Origin: Mageeibacillus sp. UBA5442
GTDB lineage: Bacteria; Bacillota; Clostridia; Saccharofermentanales; DTU023
Assembly (NCBI GenBank): GCA_002427475.1
Contig: DIRG01000058.1
Span: 1-6,144, forward strand
DNA: 6,144 nucleotides
Direction of reading: 5' to 3'
In this document: positions 1 through 6,144 of the stretch, one piece after another
How the letters are laid out: the number at the start of each line of letters is the position of its first letter
How positions within the stretch are numbered: the stretch's first letter is position 1
The notes under the pieces: model-generated
Databases searched by the model: none
What the model was told of the DNA's origin: nothing
The model's input: the letters and a program-made list of their open reading frames with translations, nothing else
Translations under genes and position numbers: made by a program

Positions 1-954
1 CGTAACATCACAGATCATGTGATCGCTCGAAGCTCCCAGAAAATCAACATTGCGTTCGCGCGGTGTAAGCGTTTCACAGCTTGTATCCTGTCTGCCAATA
101 CCCAAGATCGCTCTCTTCATCATGCCTTTGTCTTCAAAAGTCGGCACTTCACCGAAAGCGTTTACTCCTAGTTTACCCTCCGGTATCGATGGTTTACGGC
201 GACATTCGATGATCTGCGCACGCAAAGTGAACACGTCGGTATAGAGATCCCCCACTCGATTACCATAAGACGTTTCGCGCCCCAAAAGATAAGCCTCGCC
301 AATACGCAAATGATTAATACCTTCAGGTAGTCGGCCGCCTTCCAACATATACAGAGCTCCTGAGTTTCCTCCGGAGACAAGCGGCAATTCAATACCAAAG
401 CGTCCACGCAGATAATCAGCCGTCTCGACGAGTTGAAGCATCTGCTTCTCTTCTGCAATCACCCCACCGTAGCAATTGAAATTGGCTCCGATTCCCGCCA
501 AGTAGAGACCACGAAGAGACAGTACTCTTTCAACAGCAGCTTCCACTTCCTCCGGCCTGAAACCTTCACGCAAATCCCCCATTTCTACCATGAGAATCAC
601 GCCATGAATCTTCTCCTGAGTCAGAGCTGCATCTGACAAAGCTTCCAGTGTCGCGATTTCGGAGTTTAAGCTCAGGTCAGCGTAGCGAACGACTTCATTG
701 ACTTCCGACAGCATCGGAATACGCACGAGCATACGAGATTTTCCCAAATCATTAATCTTGCGCAAATTTTGCCAGCGCGAATCGCCAAAGTTTTCGACTC
801 CGGCCAAAACCAGCTCCTCAACCATCGGACGATGAGCACAAAAACACTTAGTAATAAAGTGAATTTGAACGCCTGCTTTGGCAGCATTTCTCAAAAGCCA
901 CTCGGCATTGTGCTTGAGCTTGACACGATCAATCAGAATTTGTGGATAATGCAT
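1..954 (-). CDS. orr: Ornithine racemase Orr (PLP-dependent), 3' end cut by window edge
   Basis: Interconverts L- and D-ornithine, supplying the D-isomer needed by the aminomutase encoded upstream; cytosolic, PLP-dependent. My own minus-strand translation gives 318 uninterrupted residues from the ATG at 954-952 to the window edge, with no stop, so the gene continues past position 1; family members are about 350 residues, so some 35 are missing. It has the alanine-racemase N-terminal fold type: ITKCFCAHRP at 34-43 carries the expected PLP lysine, K36. Further family signatures are GDSRWQNL (57-64), VEMGDLREGF (123-132), GIGANFNCYGG (154-164), SGGNSGAL (194-201), the phosphate-binding-like NHLRIGEAYLLGRET (214-228) and GIGRQDT (285-291). 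These distinguish Orr from ordinary biosynthetic alanine racemase. A purine-rich AGGGGGAG at 958-965 lies just before the ATG and supports the start. It follows the glmL-like gene by 24 bases, the last visible gene of the operon. Function is by family resemblance and context. Confidence 0.93.
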   Translation of the reverse strand, partial: MHYPQILIDRVKLKHNAEWLLRNAAKAGVQIHFITKCFCAHRPMVEELVLAGVENFGDSRWQNLRKINDLGKSRMLVRIPMLSEVNEVVRYADLSLNSEIATLEALSDAALTQEKIHGVILMVEMGDLREGFRPEEVEAAVERVLSLRGLYLAGIGANFNCYGGVIAEEKQMLQLVETADYLRGRFGIELPLVSGGNSGALYMLEGGRLPEGINHLRIGEAYLLGRETSYGNRVGDLYTDVFTLRAQIIECRRKPSIPEGKLGVNAFGEVPTFEDKGMMKRAILGIGRQDTSCETLTPRERNVDFLGASSDHMICDVT

Positions 955-978
955 AATCTCCCCCTAATGCAAGCTGAA

Positions 979-2343
979 TTACAAATCAGCGGAATTCTTA
1001 AATAATTTCAAAGCTCCTTTAGGATAATGACTGGCCATCACACCCAGAGAAGCCATAATATAATCACGGTCTATGATAACACGAGCATCAGCAGCAGGGT
1101 ATAATTTATCTGCCGAGGCAGTGCTCAATACACGCCGTAAAATTTCTTCTGCAGTATCCAGATGAGCAAGCGCACCGCCGGTCAGAATAATCGTAGAAAC
1201 CTGCGTGAGGTCCTTACCTTTGACCATCTTCTCCCGACCCTGGGGAGAATAAGACTCAAAAATTCTACCCGCATGCCGTTCTAAGGCCCTGCTGAGGCAA
1301 GTCTCTGTCAGAGCTTGTAAGAGCTCCCACTCCGCTTCTGTCCGCGGCTGTTCACCGAGTCCGTCGAGAGCTGCGGCAGCTTCAGGACTCAACTGACGTC
1401 GCAATTTCTCCGGCATCTCTGCGAAAACCAAATGGCGATTAATGAAAACGCCCAAATCTCCTTCCACGGTACGTTTGGCGAAAGGTTCCGGAGCCACAGC
1501 AATCTCTTGCATGGCATCGCTGCCCGGAGTGACAGAATGAATATCTGTTGTAGCACCGCCAACATCGATGACCAGCAGGTCTCCGACTTCAGTATAGAGC
1601 AGTTCCGCCATCTTCATCACCGCCCCCGGAGTAGGCATAATCTTCCCACTCACCTGATCATATATATGCGCCATACCAGGAGCTTCGACGATATGCTCCT
1701 CAAAAATCTCCTGAATGATGGCCCGAGCAGGCTCTATATTGAGCCGATCTATTTCCGGATACACATTCTCGCTCAGATGCAGCTCAACTTCTTGCTCCTC
1801 TGCGATCAGCTCTATCTCATGCTGATTCTCACAATTGCCTGCGTAAAGAAAAGGCGTCTCCGGCAGCTCTCGAGCTAAGTGTTCAAAATTGAAGATTGCA
1901 GTGTCGCGCTCGCCGAAATCGACACCTCCGGCCACCATAATAATACGGGGATCGATTTCCTTAACCTGCGTCAGATCTGAGCGACGCAACTTGCCCGCCG
2001 TCACAAGGCGCAAAACGGCACCCGATCCCAAAGCCGCTTCTCGCGCAGCACGCACCGTCATGTCCCGCACCAAACCATGTACGGTCATGGACAAGCCGCC
2101 GGCAGCAGAGCTAGTGGCAAAATAATGACGTGCACTAAGTTCATCTACTTTCAACTTAGCGCTCAGGGCTGCTTGAGCTCGGTTCAGGCCCAAGCGCACG
2201 TCCCCGTCCTCCACTGTTGTCGCAGTAGAGGCTTGAGCAAGGAAAACGGGGGACTCCCCGTTTTCCAAGCCGTCAAAAGCATTAAGGACTGTTGTTGTGC
2301 TGCCGATTTCGGCCAGCAATAAATCAATCTTTAAGTTCTTCAT
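979..2343 (-). CDS. glmL: GlmL/MutL-family ASKHA ATPase linked to the aminomutase
   Basis: A 454-residue protein of the GlmL/MutL family (not the DNA mismatch repair MutL). The family accompanies glutamate mutase and ornithine aminomutase genes; it is presumed to help maintain or reactivate the B12 enzyme, but I know of no firm proof. The sequence shows an actin/Hsp70-like nucleotide-binding core: phosphate-1 loop EIGSTTT at 12-18, phosphate-2 loop IDVGGATTD at 259-267, and adenosine motif LTGGA at 387-391. Also seen are MVAGGVDFG (136-144), LYAGN (166-170) and a C-terminal YIMASLGVMASHYPKGAL segment (428-445). Length is normal for the family and nothing is truncated. The ATG at 2343-2341 lies 3 bases after the oraE stop; it fits the expected N terminus, MKNLKIDLLLAEIGSTTT. 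No close-spaced ribosome site is present, so reinitiation from oraE is likely. The symbol is used in the family sense; in ornithine clusters it is often left as an unnamed reading frame. Confidence 0.9.
   Translation of the reverse strand: MKNLKIDLLLAEIGSTTTVLNAFDGLENGESPVFLAQASTATTVEDGDVRLGLNRAQAALSAKLKVDELSARHYFATSSAAGGLSMTVHGLVRDMTVRAAREAALGSGAVLRLVTAGKLRRSDLTQVKEIDPRIIMVAGGVDFGERDTAIFNFEHLARELPETPFLYAGNCENQHEIELIAEEQEVELHLSENVYPEIDRLNIEPARAIIQEIFEEHIVEAPGMAHIYDQVSGKIMPTPGAVMKMAELLYTEVGDLLVIDVGGATTDIHSVTPGSDAMQEIAVAPEPFAKRTVEGDLGVFINRHLVFAEMPEKLRRQLSPEAAAALDGLGEQPRTEAEWELLQALTETCLSRALERHAGRIFESYSPQGREKMVKGKDLTQVSTIILTGGALAHLDTAEEILRRVLSTASADKLYPAADARVIIDRDYIMASLGVMASHYPKGALKLFKNSADL
2241..2266 (-). 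repeat. Perfect 11-bp inverted repeat with 4-base loop inside glmL
   Basis: The arms GGAAAACGGGG (2241-2251) and CCCCGTTTTCC (2256-2266) are exact reverse complements around a 4-base loop (2252-2255). In the operon mRNA this gives an 11-bp stem with an AGUC loop, 77 bases after the glmL-like start codon. It codes for about LENGESPVF (residues 26-34). An outer GCTT/AAGC pair (2231-2234 with 2267-2270) could extend it across a bulge. No U-run follows on either strand, so it is not a standard intrinsic terminator. It could be an mRNA stabilising or processing stem, a brake on ribosomes, or coincidence. Confidence 0.75.
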
Positions 2344-2370
2344 CTTTTAATCGAGGAGTCCTTCCTCCTT
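2344..2370 (-). promoter_or_regulatory. Ribosome-site region at the oraE/glmL junction, possibly folded
   Basis: The only good Shine-Dalgarno match before the glmL-like ATG is AAGGAGG (2364-2370), inside the last codons of oraE and 20 bases from the ATG, well beyond the usual spacing. A second purine run, AGGA, is 15 bases away. AGGAG (2365-2369) can pair with CTCCT (2354-2358), which would hide the site; a shifted 5-bp pairing GAGGA/TCCTC is also possible. Ribosomes finishing oraE (stop 2349-2347) would open this stem and stop 3 bases from the ATG, so translation is probably coupled. The pairing is visible in the sequence; its effect is inference. Confidence 0.45.
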
Positions 2371-4569
2371 AAGTTCACGACGACGTTCGACCAGGAAGCT
2401 GGCAACTTCAATGCCCTTACTGCCGCGTCCGAAACCGACATCCATACCGGCTTCAACAGCCAGTTCACAGTTAACCTGGGTGCCACCTGCGATCAGGATC
2501 AATTTATCGCGCACACCCTTTTCTATACAGACATCGACGAGCTTTCTCATATTGTCGTAATGGACATTGTTATGAGAAATGATCGTTGAGGCTAGGATGG
2601 CAGCAGCGTTGGTCTCTATGGCTGCATCGACCAGTTTTTCCACCGGACAAGACGTGCCGAGATAATGATATCTGATACCAAAACCTTCGATACCGCCGTG
2701 CTTAATGTCTAAAGTCTCTTTGAGTCCGACCGAGTGTTCATCTTCGCCTACTGTGGCTGCAACCACAGTCATCGGCTCAGCCTGGATCGCAGCGCGGATC
2801 TCTTGCTCGGACAGAGTCTCTTGTACTTCGGGCATCTCGAGTTTAGTCAGATCGATATCAAAATCAATCTTGCCTTTCATCTCAATATAGGTGCCTTCAG
2901 ACGGATGCAAGACCTGTGAATGGATGACTTCGCAATCGGACAAATTCAGCTTTTTGCCGATCTCGAGCGCCGCCACTTCAGCATGACGCTGATCGCAGGG
3001 CAACTGCAAGGTCAATACGATCACGCCATCAGCCATAAACTCAACTTCCGGACGTACAATCTGCGGATTGTCGTAATAGACTTCCTTTTCCTCGAGACGC
3101 ACGTTGACGTTATCTGTCTCGTCCAGCTCATCAATAAATTTCACTTTGGCAGGATCCTCAAAGGTATCGCCGCCAATGACATCACTGGCATGATCCACGC
3201 CCTCAGGCAAAGTATTATTGCCGTAGTGCACGCTGACAGGTGCAAAATAGTCATCATCACGCAGGTAGAGAGCATTCGCCCCGATACCGCCTTCGATTTC
3301 ACGGGCAATACCGTCGCCTTTACGCTCAGGATATTCCGCGTTATCGACGAAAAAGCCCTGCTCCACAGCCTCGAAGTAGCCTCCGACATGTAGGATCTCT
3401 TCCATAAAGAGAATCGCACGCTCTTTCAGCTCCCGCACACGATCACCTAAAGGACCCTCACGGTCGATCTTGACCATCTGGCGCATGCCGTCCATACCGT
3501 TCAAAGCCTGACGCGCTGTATTGACCGCATTAATATTGAAATAATGCCAGGGCACGTTTCGTCCTTCATCCGGCGTGATCGTCGACTGAACATCAACCGA
3601 AGTTAAGCGCGAAATCACCATGTTCAAGGTGTGGGTAACGGTCGCTTCTCTAGTCTCGGATTCCATAAACTTGGTGTTTTGCTGAGCGCGCATCTTGTAA
3701 TCTTTAAAAAAGTCACGCAAAGCTACTGCATAAGGTAAATCCAAGCGCATACATGGAGCAGGCGGTGCCGTCGGCGGCACAGTAGAAAGCGCTATGTTCT
3801 CTGCTTTGATACCACAACCAAGCGAGAAAGCAGTATTAATGGCGTGCTGAACGATCAGCTCCGGCATAACTTTCCAAGCTTCCATAGCTGTTGCGTTGGC
3901 ATTATGAGCACCGTCAATTTGCAGCATGCCGCCGTCAGCGATAATCGCTTTGCTTTCACAGGCATCTACAAAACTGCGCAGCATATTGATATTGCGGTAA
4001 AGCACGTTGTACTGCGGATCCTGGTGCACACCCGAGACACCTTCCTCGTGAAACATAACGGCGATGTCGGGACCGGCCACTCCGGATACATAGGAGTGGA
4101 AATTAATCGGCCTGCCGACCTCTTCTTCAATCAGGTCCAGCGCGCGCCTCGAGGCACGACATTGCTTACGCGTCACCGGAATACCGCCGATACCTTGCGT
4201 GGTGCCTTCCAGCAAGGAATCGATATGCGATTGCCCTGCCGTACGAATGACCATGATGTGGTCAGCCCCGTTCCACGCGGCCATGCGCATCCGACGCACG
4301 TCATCTTCAAAGCGACCGGATGCAATTTCTGTCGTAATGACACAGTCCGGCTGCGGATCAATGTAGCCGAATCCACGGCTACCGGGTAGCGGGACCGATT
4401 GCTTCAACGGTTCGGAAGCTTCGTAGTAGGTGAACTCTCCGTGCTGATGCTCGATATCCCTCTCTTTACGCCAATGCCAGGGACGAACCGGTGATTTATA
4501 ATCCTCGAGACCATCCAAAATCTCACGGATATCCATGCGTTTATCTGCTTCTAATGGTTTCAAAGTCAT
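2347..4569 (-). CDS. oraE: D-ornithine 4,5-aminomutase large subunit OraE
   Basis: Catalytic subunit of D-ornithine 4,5-aminomutase, which with OraS converts D-ornithine to 2,4-diaminopentanoate by an adenosylcobalamin radical mechanism assisted by PLP. It has 740 residues, normal for the family. The first roughly 400 residues fit the TIM-barrel part that binds substrate and PLP: E81, S162, Y187 (HQDPQYN) and R294 (KMRAQQN) lie where active-site residues are described for the C. sticklandii enzyme, from memory and allowing a small offset. The C-terminal B12-binding Rossmann domain (about 600-740) has the base-off motif DEHSVG with cobalt-ligand H612, and K623 in DIKHGG exactly 11 residues later, the spacing between cobalt-ligand histidine and PLP lysine known in lysine 5,6-aminomutase. 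AGG(696)-type glycines follow in LIAGGTQV. The ATG (4569-4567) overlaps the oraS stop by 4 bases, with a strong AGGAGGT (4576-4582) 6 bases upstream, favouring it over Met12. Confidence 0.97.
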   Translation of the reverse strand: MTLKPLEADKRMDIREILDGLEDYKSPVRPWHWRKERDIEHQHGEFTYYEASEPLKQSVPLPGSRGFGYIDPQPDCVITTEIASGRFEDDVRRMRMAAWNGADHIMVIRTAGQSHIDSLLEGTTQGIGGIPVTRKQCRASRRALDLIEEEVGRPINFHSYVSGVAGPDIAVMFHEEGVSGVHQDPQYNVLYRNINMLRSFVDACESKAIIADGGMLQIDGAHNANATAMEAWKVMPELIVQHAINTAFSLGCGIKAENIALSTVPPTAPPAPCMRLDLPYAVALRDFFKDYKMRAQQNTKFMESETREATVTHTLNMVISRLTSVDVQSTITPDEGRNVPWHYFNINAVNTARQALNGMDGMRQMVKIDREGPLGDRVRELKERAILFMEEILHVGGYFEAVEQGFFVDNAEYPERKGDGIAREIEGGIGANALYLRDDDYFAPVSVHYGNNTLPEGVDHASDVIGGDTFEDPAKVKFIDELDETDNVNVRLEEKEVYYDNPQIVRPEVEFMADGVIVLTLQLPCDQRHAEVAALEIGKKLNLSDCEVIHSQVLHPSEGTYIEMKGKIDFDIDLTKLEMPEVQETLSEQEIRAAIQAEPMTVVAATVGEDEHSVGLKETLDIKHGGIEGFGIRYHYLGTSCPVEKLVDAAIETNAAAILASTIISHNNVHYDNMRKLVDVCIEKGVRDKLILIAGGTQVNCELAVEAGMDVGFGRGSKGIEVASFLVERRRELKEEGLLD

Positions 4570-4952
4570 ACCCCCACCTCCTCAAACAGACCGGGGACCT
4601 CATCCCACAAGTCACCGCGAGCAAGGGCTTCTCCGGTTTCAAGTACAGTCATGTTCAATTTCTGCGACAGGCGCCACACTACGTGACCGGCACCTTTGCC
4701 CAGTAAATTTTGCGAAATTACACCATCTACTATCGCACCCGCTTCGATACTGTTGAAGCCCATGCGCAGCAGGACGCTGCGCTCGATCGACGGTGTTGTG
4801 TAAATTTTGCCGGCTTCCAGCATGGGATCAACTACTTTCCCTGCCAGTTCCCAGAAATAATCGTATAGTTCTTGCTCATCCATCATTTCCAGATGTTTTC
4901 TGCGTTCGGAAAAATCTTGACTAAGCTGAGCTGTTTCCTTGTGCTTATCCAT
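4566..4952 (-). CDS. oraS: D-ornithine 4,5-aminomutase small subunit OraS
   Basis: Small subunit of the heterotetrameric D-ornithine 4,5-aminomutase; it carries no cofactor motif itself and supports the OraE subunit. The product is 128 residues, close to the roughly 120 of the known protein. The most recognisable block is YTTPSIERSVLLRMGF (51-66), followed by the small-residue stretch EAGAIVDGVISQNLLGKGAGHVVW (70-93) and LARGDLWDEVPGLFEEV near the C terminus. There is no signal peptide or membrane segment, consistent with a cytosolic enzyme. The ATG at 4952-4950 shares one base with the ortB stop (TAATG arrangement), and GGGAGG at 4960-4965 is 7 bases upstream, inside ortB, which fixes the start. 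Its stop overlaps the oraE start as ATGA. Such overlaps suit equal production of the two subunits. Recognition rests on family motifs plus the neighbouring oraE. Confidence 0.95.
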   Translation of the reverse strand: MDKHKETAQLSQDFSERRKHLEMMDEQELYDYFWELAGKVVDPMLEAGKIYTTPSIERSVLLRMGFNSIEAGAIVDGVISQNLLGKGAGHVVWRLSQKLNMTVLETGEALARGDLWDEVPGLFEEVGV

Positions 4953-6144
4953 TACATTTCCTCCCTCATCTCCTCAATCAAAAGCTTAGTCTCAGCGATT
5001 GAGGAATTAATTTCTACTGCTATATATTCCAGATCACTCTCTCTGACATCGCCATCTTCCGGAACTAAATGGCGCAAAGCAGACGTGTGCAAACGATCCA
5101 TATCCAAATCACGCACTTTAATCCTAGAAGGATGGTCCGGGAGAATGATGTTTTTACCGGGAATCTCTTCCTCACTATCGCCGATGATCAAGTGAATGCC
5201 CTGCTCTTCAGCAAAGCTGAGCTGCGCGGACGGGTGTTTGCCCGCTCCGGTATATTCGGTTTCCTGCACCACGATAATGTCGTCCTTATCCATGGTCTGG
5301 GCCAGAGCAAAAGCCGCCGCCAGCGAGGTATTACCCGCCGGTCCGCGCTCCATGCCTTCCAGAGCGGACAGCATCTCAGTAGTGTAGAAAACTTCGCCCT
5401 GCTTCACCAGCAGATAGCGATCGATGTAGCGCAAAGGTCGCGCCGCATTGCGCGGGACGTCACTGCGATCGGGATAGGTAGAATAAGGAACACCGAAACC
5501 GGTGTGCCCGGTGGTGAAGGATTTTTTATTAAAATCCAAATCAGACGCCATTGATAAGCCACTCAAGTCAACGCTGGCTGCATAGACTTTAGTGTCTTTA
5601 AGACCGGCCTTGATCAAACCGCGAGCAGTCCCCGTCAGATTACCGCCGCCGGCATTGGTCGCTACAACTACGGCCGGGTCAGCTCCGAATTGCTGACGAC
5701 ACTGCTGAGCTATTTCATAACCAAGCGTCTCGACGCCGGCAATCGCGTAAGGCGTGTAGAGCGAAGCGTTGTAAAAACCTGTCTCTTCCAATAAGCGGAG
5801 ATGCTCATAGAAAAGTTCCGGTCCAACTGTCAGCTGCACCACTTCTGCCCCGTATGCTTCGCAAGCACGCTGCTTTTCCAATATCTCCGGTTGGCCGATC
5901 ATGCGGCTGTCGTAGCATTCCTGAATGATCAGGGCTTTTAGACCCAGTCTGGCCGCCAGTGCTGCCACTGCAGCGCCATAGTTACCCGAGGTCGCGGCGA
6001 TGACACCTTCGTAGCCTTTTCGTTTAGCATCCCAAACGGAAATCGCTGCGCGGCGTGCTTTAAAGCTGCCGGAGAGATTATTGGCCTCGTCTTTCACCAT
6101 GATGCGGGCGCCTTTTCCTTCCGGAGCCAGCTTACGCGCCAAGG
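4952..6144 (-). CDS. ortB: 2-amino-4-ketopentanoate thiolase large subunit OrtB, 5' end cut by window edge
   Basis: PLP-dependent subunit of 2-amino-4-ketopentanoate thiolase, which with OrtA cleaves 2-amino-4-oxopentanoate with CoA into acetyl-CoA and alanine, the last step of oxidative ornithine breakdown. About 396 residues are visible; the frame stays open to the window edge, and family length (about 470) suggests 70-80 N-terminal residues lie outside. The TTG at 6142-6140 is therefore read as an internal leucine, not a start. The fold-type II PLP pattern is clear: NNLSGSFKAR at visible residues 21-30 with Schiff-base lysine K28, the asparagine loop ATSGNYGAA (50-58), and the glycine-rich phosphate loop TNAGGGNLTG (162-171). 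Threonine synthase-like enzymes share this layout, but the long C-terminal extension (about 300-396) and position directly before oraS-oraE point to OrtB. The stop TAA (4954-4952) overlaps the oraS ATG by one base. The small ortA would be expected just upstream, outside the window. Confidence 0.94.
   Translation of the reverse strand, partial: LARKLAPEGKGARIMVKDEANNLSGSFKARRAAISVWDAKRKGYEGVIAATSGNYGAAVAALAARLGLKALIIQECYDSRMIGQPEILEKQRACEAYGAEVVQLTVGPELFYEHLRLLEETGFYNASLYTPYAIAGVETLGYEIAQQCRQQFGADPAVVVATNAGGGNLTGTARGLIKAGLKDTKVYAASVDLSGLSMASDLDFNKKSFTTGHTGFGVPYSTYPDRSDVPRNAARPLRYIDRYLLVKQGEVFYTTEMLSALEGMERGPAGNTSLAAAFALAQTMDKDDIIVVQETEYTGAGKHPSAQLSFAEEQGIHLIIGDSEEEIPGKNIILPDHPSRIKVRDLDMDRLHTSALRHLVPEDGDVRESDLEYIAVEINSSIAETKLLIEEMREEM

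Noticed and set aside
168..887. Short minus-strand open frames at 168-458 and 672-887
   Set aside because: They are out-of-frame shadows of orr, whose correct frame is open from 954 to the window edge and carries all family motifs. I first suspected a broken orr, but the direct translation shows no frameshift.
955..978. Possible terminator or promoter between the glmL-like gene and orr
   Set aside because: The 24 bases hold only the orr ribosome site; there is no stem, U-run or room for a promoter, so orr is most simply part of the same transcript.
2750..2769. 7-bp inverted repeat ACTGTGG/CCACAGT in oraE
   Set aside because: It is short and falls where the protein reads TVVAATV, so repeated valine, alanine and threonine codons explain it; no nearby gene boundary or U-run gives it a role.
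3765..3780. 6-bp inverted repeat GTGCCG/CGGCAC in oraE
   Set aside because: It arises in a proline- and alanine-rich stretch (VPPTAPPAP) and is expected by chance in a window of this size.
3844..4389. 181-codon plus-strand open frame opposite oraE
   Set aside because: Its product resembles no family I know, it lies fully antisense to a well-conserved catalytic gene, and it is explained by codon bias in oraE. The same applies to the plus-strand frames at 1432-1878, 2920-3393 and 5069-5554.

Overview
The window holds part of one operon, read entirely on the minus strand. In transcription order, from high to low coordinates, it reads ortB (5' end cut by the window edge), oraS, oraE, a glmL/mutL-like ATPase gene and orr (3' end cut by the window edge). 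These match the conserved cluster for anaerobic oxidative degradation of ornithine known from amino-acid-fermenting Clostridia such as Clostridium sticklandii. The genes for 2,4-diaminopentanoate dehydrogenase (ord) and the small thiolase subunit (ortA), usual members of the cluster, are not seen. They would be expected upstream, beyond position 6144.

Layout by position: 1-954 orr, 979-2343 glmL-like, 2347-4569 oraE, 4566-4952 oraS, 4952-6144 ortB. Spacing is very tight: ortB/oraS share 1 base, oraS/oraE share 4 bases, oraE and the glmL-like gene are 3 bases apart, and the glmL-like gene and orr are 24 bases apart. No gap is long enough to hold another gene. I see no promoter, intrinsic terminator, RNA gene, mobile element or CRISPR array. 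Plus-strand reading frames are shadows.

Pathway: Orr converts L-ornithine to D-ornithine. OraS/OraE (adenosylcobalamin and PLP) moves the terminal amino group to give 2,4-diaminopentanoate. Ord (not in the window) oxidises this to 2-amino-4-oxopentanoate. OrtA/OrtB cleaves that with CoA to acetyl-CoA and alanine. The GlmL-like protein belongs to the ASKHA-type ATPases that travel with B12-dependent carbon-skeleton and amino mutases, and is presumably a mutase helper.

The organism is most likely a fermentative anaerobic bacterium, probably of the Clostridia/Firmicutes. The gene set, AGGAGG-type ribosome binding sites and roughly balanced base composition fit this, but the sequence does not fix the genus, and ornithine clusters also occur in other anaerobes. 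The system itself is known. The least explained items are a perfect 11-bp stem inside the start of the glmL-like gene, a possible ribosome-site hairpin at the oraE/glmL junction, and the unproven role of the GlmL-like ATPase.
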